Source of the DNA: Oceanisphaera litoralis
GTDB lineage: Bacteria; Pseudomonadota; Gammaproteobacteria; Enterobacterales; Aeromonadaceae
Reading direction: 5' to 3'
Assembly: GCF_016907015.1 (NCBI RefSeq)
Contig: NZ_JAFBBE010000003.1
Span: forward strand, 39,028 to 103,027
Length of the DNA stretch: 64,000 nucleotides
The notes under the pieces were generated by a model. The model saw nothing but the letters and a program-made list of their open reading frames with translations. It was not told the DNA's origin and did not search any database. Position 1 is the stretch's first letter. Every line of letters starts with the position of its first letter. Below are positions 29,866 to 38,327 of this stretch, piece by piece. Position numbers and translations under genes: made by a program.

Positions 29866-31179
29866 ATGTCAGAAAAAAGCAGCCCTATGATCACCCCCGT
29901 ATTACCGCTGTTTGATGCTCCCCAGTACCTGGAAGAGGGTAACAGCGTCGTTAACCAGCATATTGCCGATGTCACGCTTAACGCGGTACCCGATGCCGCC
30001 TTTCTCTATGAACATGCCATGGACTGGCTGCTCGAAAGCCGGTTCAACGAGAACAATTACAAGACTTACCGCAGCGAGCTCACCACCTTTCTGCACTGGT
30101 GTTTCGATGCCGAGCAGGTGTCACCCATAGCGTTGAACCGCCGCGGCATCAACCGTTACGTAGAGTATTGCCTGGCACCACCGAAGGCATTGATTGCCTA
30201 CCGTAACGTCGCCCAGTTTGTACTGAACAAGGACTGGGGCGAACGTCAGCCCAACCCGCAATGGCGCCCGTTTCTGGGCAAGAAAATCGAGGGTATCGAA
30301 CAGCCATACCGGCTGAGCGACAAGGCGCTGAAAACCAAGATGGCCATACTGTCTTCCTTCTATGGTTATCTGATCAACGAAGAAGTGACCGAGCGCAACC
30401 CGGCGGTCATGTGGATGCGCCACAGCCGTTTTGGCTCCAGTCCCGTGGTGGTTGCCGGTCTCGGCGAAGAAGACGAAGTACGGGTATTCAGCGACTTGCA
30501 ATGGTCCTATGTGATGAAGACCGCCCGTCTTCTGGCAGAAAAAGAGCCCGAACGACACCAACGTACCCTGTTTTTGATCTCCCTGATGTACGGCTGCTAC
30601 CTGCGCATCTCGGAAGTCGCAGCCCGACCCGGTTTTTCACCGGTGATGAGCCAGTTTCGCCGCGACGGTCACACCGGCATCTGGAGCTTTCATATTCCGG
30701 TCAGCAAAGGTGGCAAAAAGCGCGCCGTGGCCGTGTCCCGCGAACTGCTCGAAGCATTACAGCGTTATCGCCATTACCTCAAGCTGTCACCCTTGCCGGC
30801 ACCCAACGACGCCACGCCGTTGTTTGTGCGCCACAAGGCCGCCGGCCGGGGGCGGGATCAGGGCCTGCTTAATGCCAACCTCGGCATACGCCAACTGCGT
30901 GACCTGCTCAACGAACTGATGGCCGCCGCGGCCGATGCCGCCGCCCGGGACGGTTTCGAACAGGATGCCAGCGAGATGCAGAGCCTGACCGTGCACAGCA
31001 TTCGTCACACCGGCATTACCCACGACATCAATTACAACGGCCGGCCGCTGTCTCATGTGCAGGCCGACGCCGGCCACGACAGCATAGACACCACCTCGCA
31101 GTATCTGCACACCGGCAAGGTCGAACGCCATGAAAGCGCCGCCGGTAAACGACTGGACCGGCTTGATACCAGAGGCTGA
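29866..31179 (+). CDS. orphan tyrosine recombinase/integrase
   Basis: 437 residues from ATG at 29866 (GTG at 29827 or ATG at 29887 also in frame). An N-terminal SAM-like core-binding region (residues 35-165) is followed by the catalytic domain. Visible residues are the Arg in YLRISEVA, the HxxR box HSIRHTGIT, the His in AGHDSI and the Tyr nucleophile in TSQYLHT. It is not IntI-like in length. No tRNA or partner excisionase is next to it, though it lies at the left edge of the accessory block. Confidence 0.88.
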   Translation: MSEKSSPMITPVLPLFDAPQYLEEGNSVVNQHIADVTLNAVPDAAFLYEHAMDWLLESRFNENNYKTYRSELTTFLHWCFDAEQVSPIALNRRGINRYVEYCLAPPKALIAYRNVAQFVLNKDWGERQPNPQWRPFLGKKIEGIEQPYRLSDKALKTKMAILSSFYGYLINEEVTERNPAVMWMRHSRFGSSPVVVAGLGEEDEVRVFSDLQWSYVMKTARLLAEKEPERHQRTLFLISLMYGCYLRISEVAARPGFSPVMSQFRRDGHTGIWSFHIPVSKGGKKRAVAVSRELLEALQRYRHYLKLSPLPAPNDATPLFVRHKAAGRGRDQGLLNANLGIRQLRDLLNELMAAAADAAARDGFEQDASEMQSLTVHSIRHTGITHDINYNGRPLSHVQADAGHDSIDTTSQYLHTGKVERHESAAGKRLDRLDTRG

Positions 31180-32077
31180 AGGCAAGATACATGACTTCGC
31201 ATAATGTATATTATGTTAAATACAGTTTATGAGTTTCAGGATTGCTACCCGCCTGTGTGTGAGTTCCAGTTTCAAATGGGATTTTTCCACCACCGTGAAA
31301 CTCTTAATTTTCAGATGCTTATATGAAAAGACTAATAAATTTACAGCGGTTTTTAACAATTTCCTCCAGGCATTTCGGTTTTCTGTACCGTCCCGACATG
31401 GCGACGTGCGCGCATGGTTGTTTCATGCCTTAACCGCCATCGCCTGCGCTCCCTGGTTCATGTCAGCACCGTGTGACTGACAGCATCCGGCCATGCTGAT
31501 GCTCGACCGGCACGGCTCACTGTCTGGTTTGCTCCTGGGCGATGGCGCTCAGTCTGAGATTCAGATCAGTCTGTTGCGATTTGCACTGGCGCCATCCGCT
31601 ACCGTTAACCATCAAGCGCGTTCAGAGCTAGGCCTGTTGTACTGGTCTGTCTGTTTCGGCTGGCAACATCTTCCGGGTCTATGCAGCCGGTATGTCTGCC
31701 ATGCATTCACTTACCGAGACACCGATGATTAACCTGCCTCTAGATGGCGCGTCACCTGAGCGGTCATTGCGCCAAAGGTCTTGCTCATCTGAGCGCTGGC
31801 TTGCACCATCATGGTAAATGGAGCTGAAAGCGCCATCTCGGATTTCTTTTTATTAACCGCTTTCAACATTATTGTTATGCACAGCAAGTCAGCTATTGAG
31901 CGTTGCCCTGGCTGGTGATAGCACACATTACAGAGTTTGTATTTACCATAAACTCTCTCTTGGCCGCAGTCTTGCTCCAAGAGAAACACCTGTATCGCCA
32001 TTTGATGGATACCAACACAGCCGAGACCAAGTCTTGTATTTTTATCAATCCCCTGCCCTTGGGTTCACTGGCAGCAG
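31180..32077. other. geneless stretch between integrase and disrupted lipoprotein gene
   Basis: About 900 bp of lower-GC DNA. Short open frames exist on both strands but none has a recognisable domain, ribosome site or codon pattern I would defend. It holds an 8-bp inverted repeat (TCTCTTGG/CCAAGAGA, 31956-31984) and, at its right edge, the first copy of a 45-bp dispersed repeat. Probably decayed mobile DNA. Confidence 0.5.
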
Positions 32078-32084
32078 TTAGCAA
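32039..32084. repeat. 45-bp dispersed repeat, copy A
   Basis: Matches 47586-47630 in the same orientation with few differences, sharing ctgcccttgggttc and tggcagcagt. It includes the stop codon of the disrupted lipoprotein gene. Confidence 0.7.
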
Positions 32085-32235
32085 ACCAGTCCTTTGGGGT
32101 ATCGAATACCATTCACAATCCATGTTTGACGAGATTGATTCCATGTTGTCATGTAACTCACCAGGCAGCCTTCGCTATGGTAAGTACCACCACCCGTTGT
32201 GATTGAAGTCGCATTCAACCAAGCGCTATTGCCAT

Positions 32236-33518
32236 CAGGGCTGACGCATCAGCGTTCATAATTTGAACATGCTCATTGATTCGAATAAATAATCGTCATT
32301 CAAACAACAGAGTTTTCGTTTGTTCGCCATGCTCAGTTTACGTGACGTGTTACGTTTCAACATGTTCAGGATCCATTGTCTGATCACCGCCAGGTTTTCA
32401 CCTGCGTGGCCAGCTCTGGCTTGAAGTTGGTCTTCGTTAAAGGCGATATCCAGCGTCCAGTGCAGCAGGTTTTCCACCGACCAATGCGAGCGAGTGGCCT
32501 TCAGTGCCGCGCTGGCATCCAGTGCTCGGCTGCTGATATAAAAGCGAACAAAATCATGGCCTTTTCCATTCTCTATGCGCTCGGCTTGCACGGCAATCAG
32601 GGTCTTGGCTTTCCACGTTTGGCATATCGGCACGTGTTCATCGACGGCAATCGCCCAGCATCGGCGATGTTCTTTACGGCCATGTTGCGCATCGAACTGC
32701 TCACTGAATTCAGGGCCAGGAATATCCACGGCGGTCGTGTCCCAGTAGGCTTGAAACCGGGCCTGAACCTCGGCGCTGAGCGTGGGTTGATTGTCTTTTA
32801 CCGCCAGCAGGTAATCGGCTCCCTTTTTGATGATGGTGTCCGCAATGTTCACTTGAGTACCGGCCGCATCGATACTGACCAGGCAGCCTTCGAGTTCAAG
32901 CGCTTGGAGCAGGGCCGGGATGGCGGTGATTTCGTTCGACTTCTGAGCCACCTTTTGCTGGCCGATACACAGGCCCAGCTCGGTTGACCAGGCGTTGACC
33001 ATGTGCACCGGCTTGGCCCCTTTGCCCTTGGCGGTGGCACGCAGGGCCTTGCCATCAATGGCGAGCTGCCCTGATAGCGTTTCGTTCTCCAGAATGTCGC
33101 TAACCCACTCCTGGAAAAGGGATTTCAGGCTATCTGGCGGCAGGAGAGCAAAGACCCGGTTGAAGGTGTCGTGCGAAGGGACGCCGCCAGGCAGTGACAG
33201 CCATCGTCGGAACCATTGCTCCCGCTCCTTGGCAAACAGGGTGATCTCACTCCAGGTATCGAAGCCGCACATCATGGCGCAGGTGGCCATGAACACGACC
33301 TCTGATAAAACATGCGAGCACTTCGCCGGTAGGCGCGGATCTGGGAGCGTTTCGAGGTAATCGAGCAAAGGTTTTTGGGCCATAATGAAGCACGGTTGGT
33401 CAAGATCGCCACTATTTACTCTCTTGTGGCGAAGGAGACAAGCCTAACCGCTCATCTTGCTGTTGGACTGATCGATGCTTGATCAGGTTGTTCGAAAAGT
33501 GATCATGCGTCAGCCCTG
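32236..33518 (-). mobile_element. ISAs1-family insertion sequence, 1283 bp
   Basis: Terminal inverted repeats begin CAGGGCTGACGCAT at both ends (32236 on the plus strand, 33518 on the minus). A perfect 10-bp target duplication, CTATTGCCAT, flanks it at 32226-32235 and 33519-33528. One intact transposase gene fills it. The intact duplication and reading frame show a recent insertion. Confidence 0.95.
32256..33383 (-). CDS. ISAs1-family transposase
   Basis: 375 residues, the family length (H-repeat-associated protein type). It starts DYLETLPDPRL and contains LAIDGKALR (first catalytic Asp), VSIDAAGTQ (second) and HWSVENLLHWTLDIAFNED (the Glu region of the DDE site). No frameshift or stop, so it is probably active. 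Confidence 0.95.
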   Translation of the reverse strand: MAQKPLLDYLETLPDPRLPAKCSHVLSEVVFMATCAMMCGFDTWSEITLFAKEREQWFRRWLSLPGGVPSHDTFNRVFALLPPDSLKSLFQEWVSDILENETLSGQLAIDGKALRATAKGKGAKPVHMVNAWSTELGLCIGQQKVAQKSNEITAIPALLQALELEGCLVSIDAAGTQVNIADTIIKKGADYLLAVKDNQPTLSAEVQARFQAYWDTTAVDIPGPEFSEQFDAQHGRKEHRRCWAIAVDEHVPICQTWKAKTLIAVQAERIENGKGHDFVRFYISSRALDASAALKATRSHWSVENLLHWTLDIAFNEDQLQARAGHAGENLAVIRQWILNMLKRNTSRKLSMANKRKLCCLNDDYLFESMSMFKL

Positions 33519-33764
33519 CTATTGCCATAGCCAGTAAGCGTGCCACTTGTTGTGGTGGTGCTTGGAAGGCGGTATGTGCCCCCGCCTATTCTGAACTGGA
33601 AGGCTCTGACTCCATTGCCCATATCCATTGCGTTAACGGGCGGGCCATCATCGAGGATTACCTCCCGAATATCTCTGCCTATATACTGCTTCATATGAGT
33701 TGAAACACAGCCGGATAAGATAACGAATAGTACGGCGATAAAGATGGCTCGCATGCTCGTCATC

Positions 33765-34520
33765 CTAAAGCTGATTGCAGTACTGCCTGGCTGCACTGCA
33801 ATCAACGATTTCAGCGCCCGACACGTCCTGAGGCATCTCCCAGAGAAATCTGAACTCTCTTTGGTGTGAATAGCGCATCGGTTTGATGAAGTGTTTGCCC
33901 GCCTTCACCATCTGCCCTGTTCTATGGGATAACTGATGTCGGTCCACATCATGCCCAGGAAAACCGAGAACGGCTTTGTGAGGATGATACAGGCACTGCC
34001 CATATGTGAAAGTTGAGGCGCTGATTGCGCTTGCAATGGCTTGGGCAAACCCTGCGGGATCTGTGACGATAAACCCGCTGTCGTAGCCGAATTTCTTCAT
34101 GGTTGTCTGGTCAAGGTGTCCGACATAGGTACAGAACATACGATGGTTATAGCCTGAGCCATATTTTCCTGCCATAACACCAAAAGGTGTCTTGGCCACC
34201 AATGTAACCGCCCCCTCTTCCACATCACCTATCTCTGGGTGGTCAAAATCATTGTAGTAAGCAAATGACCCCAGTTGCAGTTTTCCGGTCAGGAAGAACT
34301 TGTCAATATGTTCTTTCTTGCCGAGTTTAACCACTGGCTCCTGTGGAGCGCGATTCAGTTTGAATCGTTTTTCAGGCAAGGGCTTGACGAACTGGCCAGG
34401 TTTAAGAGAATGATCAAAAGGTGTGTCATGAACCAGAGCACCGCATAATCCCTGAAGTTCAAAGTCAGATAATTTTCTTTCGATCCACATATGTTTGTAT
34501 ACACGGAATGAACCAGACAT
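33765..34520 (-). CDS. unrecognised island protein
   Basis: 251 residues from ATG at 34520, preceded by GGGGAT; a frame reaching 34619 would overlap the zinc-ribbon gene. AT-rich compared with its surroundings. Visible motifs include DKFFLTGKLQLGSFAYYND followed by EIGDVEEGAVTL, and a C-terminal KPMRYSHQREFRFLWEM. Short proteins with this G-S-x-x-YY ... GD-x-EG ... Q-x-EFRF pattern recur in genomic islands without known function. It lies downstream of the defence genes on the same strand, its stop touching the lipoprotein start. Confidence 0.7.
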   Translation of the reverse strand: MSGSFRVYKHMWIERKLSDFELQGLCGALVHDTPFDHSLKPGQFVKPLPEKRFKLNRAPQEPVVKLGKKEHIDKFFLTGKLQLGSFAYYNDFDHPEIGDVEEGAVTLVAKTPFGVMAGKYGSGYNHRMFCTYVGHLDQTTMKKFGYDSGFIVTDPAGFAQAIASAISASTFTYGQCLYHPHKAVLGFPGHDVDRHQLSHRTGQMVKAGKHFIKPMRYSHQREFRFLWEMPQDVSGAEIVDCSAARQYCNQL

Positions 34521-34551
34521 ATCAATATCCCCATTGTTATTATGGCTTATT

Positions 34552-34704
34552 TCATTGTGATCTACATTTTTTGCACCAGCTTTGGTTACTGATTCCACTA
34601 GGAAGTGTTCGAAAGCCAAACAAGGCCTCTAGCTCCTGATGAGTTTTAGCCACGGTCTTTTCACATTTAGGACAGGTGTGGGGTAATCTAATTGAGCCGC
34701 TCAT
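34552..34704 (-). CDS. 50-residue zinc-ribbon protein
   Basis: Short frame with a strong AAGGAGG site five bases before the ATG at 34704. The product starts MSGSIRLPHTCPKCEKTVAK and ends SWCKKCRSQ: two CxxC knuckles 30 residues apart, a compact zinc ribbon. It ends 31 bp before the start of the next gene. Its position after the ATPase gene suggests an accessory partner of the defence module; function unknown. Confidence 0.72.
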   Translation of the reverse strand: MSGSIRLPHTCPKCEKTVAKTHQELEALFGFRTLPSGISNQSWCKKCRSQ

Positions 34705-34769
34705 AGGAGCCTCCTTGTTCATGTGTTAGGCACACGCTAGTATACCTAGGTAAACCATTGATAATATTA

Positions 34770-35366
34770 CTAAGATGCTTTTTCTAGAATGGAAATGATA
34801 TCTTTAAGTCCTTCCATGGGTAATATAGCAAGCCCATCAATATCATCGAATTTGCTAGGATCGGTAAGCTTTTCGAACTCATCGGCTGCTTCTGCCGTTG
34901 CAACAAACATAAATCGCTTTACATCGATCTCTTTAGTCTGATCCTCGGATAATTCAAATAATATAAAAGATACCCCAGACCTTGTTTGTAAAGTTAATGT
35001 GCTATATTCACCTTCAGATATTGATGATGTGTGATTCCATATTTTACGAAGATTGGATATCAAGCCGGGTAACTCATCTTTGTCAATGTAACTTCCTAAT
35101 GCGATATCACTATGCTTTGATCTGTGAATTGACACTTGGACTCCATCTGCCCCTTCAAGGCTACCAACCTGATTGGAGTTGATGGTGGTGAATTTTATCG
35201 GCTTTTCATCGGCAGATAGATATTCTCCTACTGGCTTGAGTTTCGAATAAATTGCAACACCTCTCTGGTCTAGAAACGTTTCTATTTTCGTATCATATTC
35301 GGTTGACGAGTAGACGGACATAGAAAAAATCAGTGCAATAGACGCCATGGCAATTTTTCGTATCAT
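34770..35366 (-). CDS. small exported protein of unknown function
   Basis: 198 residues from ATG at 35366 with GAGGGAAG upstream. A signal peptide (IRKIAMASIALIFSMSVYSS) precedes a soluble, acidic domain with no motif I recognise. The AT-rich composition differs from the ATPase gene 84 bp upstream, pointing to separate acquisition. Confidence 0.7.
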   Translation of the reverse strand: MIRKIAMASIALIFSMSVYSSTEYDTKIETFLDQRGVAIYSKLKPVGEYLSADEKPIKFTTINSNQVGSLEGADGVQVSIHRSKHSDIALGSYIDKDELPGLISNLRKIWNHTSSISEGEYSTLTLQTRSGVSFILFELSEDQTKEIDVKRFMFVATAEAADEFEKLTDPSKFDDIDGLAILPMEGLKDIISILEKAS

Positions 35367-35450
35367 GATGCTTCCCTCATCATTCATTAATTTGATCTGC
35401 TGAAAAAGTATGGCCGATGAAAATTCAGCTCGGCCATACTGTTTATTCAT

Positions 35451-38318
35451 TTACCCGCCTTCAAACTCGGAGTTTGAAAACTTCAGCACGCTACAGTTTT
35501 CCTTGATGGTGCGCTGCAAAGACTCATCGAAGCCATCGGAGACAGATGCCTGTATTTCAACGGAGATCGAGACATCAACGCCCAGTTTGGCGGTGAACTG
35601 CTGCACGATTTCATCGACGATGTTGGCGAATTCCATTTTGGCTTTCACCGGATCAAGGTTGATGGTGCCATAGAACTGCTTTTTGGCTGCGGTTTGCACC
35701 TGCTCCAGTGTCACCTGCGCCGTATTTCCATTTGAGGAGACGGCTCTTGTCTCTACCGCAGTAGAGGCATGATTCCCCGCCTCGCCCACCACAGATCCTG
35801 TCGGCGCAGACTGATGTGCTTCCCCTTCCCCTGCCGTTATTACTACCGGCTGAGGTGCAGGCTTTGTTCGTTCGATGTAGCTTTCGGCTTCATCCCGCGC
35901 AATCAGCACACTATCGTTATCCAGGGTAATCGGGCCGCCATTGCCAAAACGGAAACCGAGGTAGCGATCCCCATCTCGACCAGCGGCAAACCCGAAGAAG
36001 TCCTGGCTATCCAGTCCATGCAACAGGGCGTCACGGAACACGGTGTCGTTAACCAGGCGCGGTAAATACAGATAATGGCAGCTATCCTGGTAGACCCTGA
36101 GTGCATTAACATCCAAGGCGCCATCCTTGAAATACCACTGATTCAGCAGGTTGCGCAGGTGAATGGGCGACCATTCAAATACCACCCATTCTTCTTCCCG
36201 AAGCTTGTTTTCTATTTCCTGCACCAGATTGCTGGCATTGGTGGATAACACCACAGCTTCCCAGTCCAGCTTCTGGTCGGTGGCACGGAACTGCTGAGGG
36301 CACAGCAGCCACTTGTAGGCTTCACGCACCACCTGTTGCAGGCTGCGCTCGGCACCACTGCTGTTTTTTCTGGCCAGGTTGGCCTGAAACAGATCCAGGT
36401 TGAGCTTGCCTTCGTCGATGTCCTTGACGATTTCCCGCCAGGCCAGATAGGATTTACCTGCCTCCCGCAACCTGCTCACCACATCGGCATCGGGCGCCAG
36501 GAAGATCAGGCGATTGCGTTTTTGGCGGGGCTGCTCGCCACGGTGCTGAAGTATTTTCTCGGCCGCATTCACCGCCGAACCGGTATCGGCGCGGCTATAG
36601 GCATCGGTCGGCGGCAATACCACCAACCGTGGTCCGTTGCCGTATTCATCGGGCACATCGGCAGACAGGGTAAAGACATGGATACCGCCAAAGATATGGC
36701 TCCGGCCAAAGAGCCCCGTTACCCGGCGTTTCAGCTCATCTTGCAAGTCCGCCTTGTCGATATTCAGCTTGCGGCTTTCCATTTCCCGACGCAGGTTCGG
36801 TTTGGTGTCCAGCCAGAACCGCTCCTGATCCGAATAAAGGTAATGCAGCCTGTCCCGCAGCCGCTTGAGCACGTCTTCGAATACGCCGATGGTCTGACCG
36901 GGGTGGACGGTACCCAGCAGAATTCGCTCCAGATCTATGCCCTTGATGACCTGGTCCTTGCCCGAAGGAGCGCTGCCCAGAAATACGGTACGCATCACCC
37001 GTTGCGCCGCCTGTACCCCGCCAAAACGGGTATCGTCACCGTCAATACGGTGTGGCTCGGAACGGTCGCCGTCCACTTCCCGCTCCATCACCGGCTCCCA
37101 GCCCTGGGACAGGTAATGGATACTTTTATTACGCACCACGCTGTCATCGAGCGGAATCGAGCCCGGCATGATCAGGGCATCCTGATTATTGTCATTCCAC
37201 AGCCGGTGGATAATCACCGCCATATACTGAAGCACGCCACGGGTGCGTTGAAACTTGTCCAGGGTGGACCAGTCCTCGTACAGACGATCGAAAATTTCCG
37301 GATGAATGGGATAAGAGCTGCACATCCGCTCGAAATACTGGTTGGACTGGGTTTCCAGCGGAAAGGCGCTGGCCTGCTGACGATAAAAATCGGCAAACTG
37401 GCGGCAGGTGCCTTCAATCAGCGCCTGCTCACCGGCATATTCAAACAGCCGACGGCGCACTATTTCAAAGGCTTCTTCGGTGGCTACCGGTTTCCATACC
37501 GATTCGACCCGGCCAAAATGCTTTTCCAGCGCTACCAGGGTTTTTTGGCCGAAGGAATCCCCTGCTTCGGTTTCCGACTCCGGCAACGACGCCAGCAGGA
37601 TGGCATTGGGTACCGCTTTCAGCGCTTCGGTCAGGGCCTGAATAAACTTTAGGTTACTCTCGTAGCTGCCCGCATTAAGCTGCTTGCCCGGGGTGAGATC
37701 GCTGAAGAATTTTTGCAACTCATCGATCAAGATCACACAGGGTGCAGCCTTGTTCAGCAGTGTTATCAGGGTATCCTTGCCCGGTGCGGTACCGTCTCTA
37801 TCGCTGGCAGCGACGATCTGATGGCCCTCCTCCCCCAGTAACTGCCAGGCCATTTCTCCCCACAGGGTATTGGCGGTAATGCTGCCATGGGGCTTGCCTT
37901 CACTGACCGACAGATTGATGCCGTCCAGCACCGCAATATGGGCATTGGGCAAGTCGCTGATCCGGGCTTCATCCAGGATGGGCGGTATACCTTGCAGTTT
38001 GTCGGTGCTGACCTGGCGTGCGGCCAGGTGATATACCGTTAACATGGTGTGGGTTTTACCGCCCCCAAAGGCGGTTTGCAGCTGGATAACCGGATCACCG
38101 CCCATGCCGGCCAGGCGCTGGGCCACGGAAATCAGCAGCAGGCGCATGCCTTCGGTAATAAAGGTACGGGCAAAGAACTTCTCCGCATCCTGATATTCCT
38201 CCGGGGCCTTGCCGGTGGCGACCTGGGTGATATCGGCGGCAAATTCCGACTGCTTGAAGGTGCCTTCCAATACGTCTTTATGGGGGCGCGCTATCTCGCG
38301 CCAGGGTCTTAAACTCAT
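35451..38318 (-). CDS. DUF499/COG1483 AAA ATPase of a helicase-methylase-ATPase defence module
   Basis: 955 residues. Starts with [18 protein letters not shown], the DUF499 opening. Walker A is [11 protein letters not shown] near residue 88, Walker B is [11 protein letters not shown] near 195, and a long regulatory C-terminal half follows, with an acidic Ser/Ala-rich linker near 830. DUF499 ATPases are found with DUF1156 methylases and SNF2 helicases in defence islands. Nine bases separate it from the methylase gene. The mechanism is unknown; it may sense or load onto foreign DNA. Confidence 0.9.
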   Translation of the reverse strand: MSLRPWREIARPHKDVLEGTFKQSEFAADITQVATGKAPEEYQDAEKFFARTFITEGMRLLLISVAQRLAGMGGDPVIQLQTAFGGGKTHTMLTVYHLAARQVSTDKLQGIPPILDEARISDLPNAHIAVLDGINLSVSEGKPHGSITANTLWGEMAWQLLGEEGHQIVAASDRDGTAPGKDTLITLLNKAAPCVILIDELQKFFSDLTPGKQLNAGSYESNLKFIQALTEALKAVPNAILLASLPESETEAGDSFGQKTLVALEKHFGRVESVWKPVATEEAFEIVRRRLFEYAGEQALIEGTCRQFADFYRQQASAFPLETQSNQYFERMCSSYPIHPEIFDRLYEDWSTLDKFQRTRGVLQYMAVIIHRLWNDNNQDALIMPGSIPLDDSVVRNKSIHYLSQGWEPVMEREVDGDRSEPHRIDGDDTRFGGVQAAQRVMRTVFLGSAPSGKDQVIKGIDLERILLGTVHPGQTIGVFEDVLKRLRDRLHYLYSDQERFWLDTKPNLRREMESRKLNIDKADLQDELKRRVTGLFGRSHIFGGIHVFTLSADVPDEYGNGPRLVVLPPTDAYSRADTGSAVNAAEKILQHRGEQPRQKRNRLIFLAPDADVVSRLREAGKSYLAWREIVKDIDEGKLNLDLFQANLARKNSSGAERSLQQVVREAYKWLLCPQQFRATDQKLDWEAVVLSTNASNLVQEIENKLREEEWVVFEWSPIHLRNLLNQWYFKDGALDVNALRVYQDSCHYLYLPRLVNDTVFRDALLHGLDSQDFFGFAAGRDGDRYLGFRFGNGGPITLDNDSVLIARDEAESYIERTKPAPQPVVITAGEGEAHQSAPTGSVVGEAGNHASTAVETRAVSSNGNTAQVTLEQVQTAAKKQFYGTINLDPVKAKMEFANIVDEIVQQFTAKLGVDVSISVEIQASVSDGFDESLQRTIKENCSVLKFSNSEFEGG

Positions 38319-38327
38319 GGTGACTCC

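Larger units (their letters stand above)
32078..33763 (-). pseudogene. small lipoprotein gene split by an ISAs1 insertion
   Basis: The 5' part (33519-33763, ATG at 33763 or 33754) encodes a lipoprotein signal with lipobox LSGC and MKQYIGRDIREVILDDGPP, reading into the IS as GYGNSRADA and stopping. Removing the IS and one target duplicate joins GYGNS directly to AWLNATSITTGGGTYHSEGC and on to IRYPKGLVC and a TAA at 32078-32080. The rebuilt protein is about 130 residues with no interruption. Intact homologues would be small outer-membrane lipoproteins; function unknown. Confidence 0.9.

Noticed and set aside
31229-31732. Two plus-strand frames of about 80 residues after the integrase
   Set aside because: Cys- and Trp-rich, unlike real proteins here; no ribosome sites or neighbours in support.
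31729-32001. 90-residue minus-strand frame in the geneless stretch
   Set aside because: No ribosome site or recognisable domain, and the start half is low quality. Probably chance or decayed DNA.
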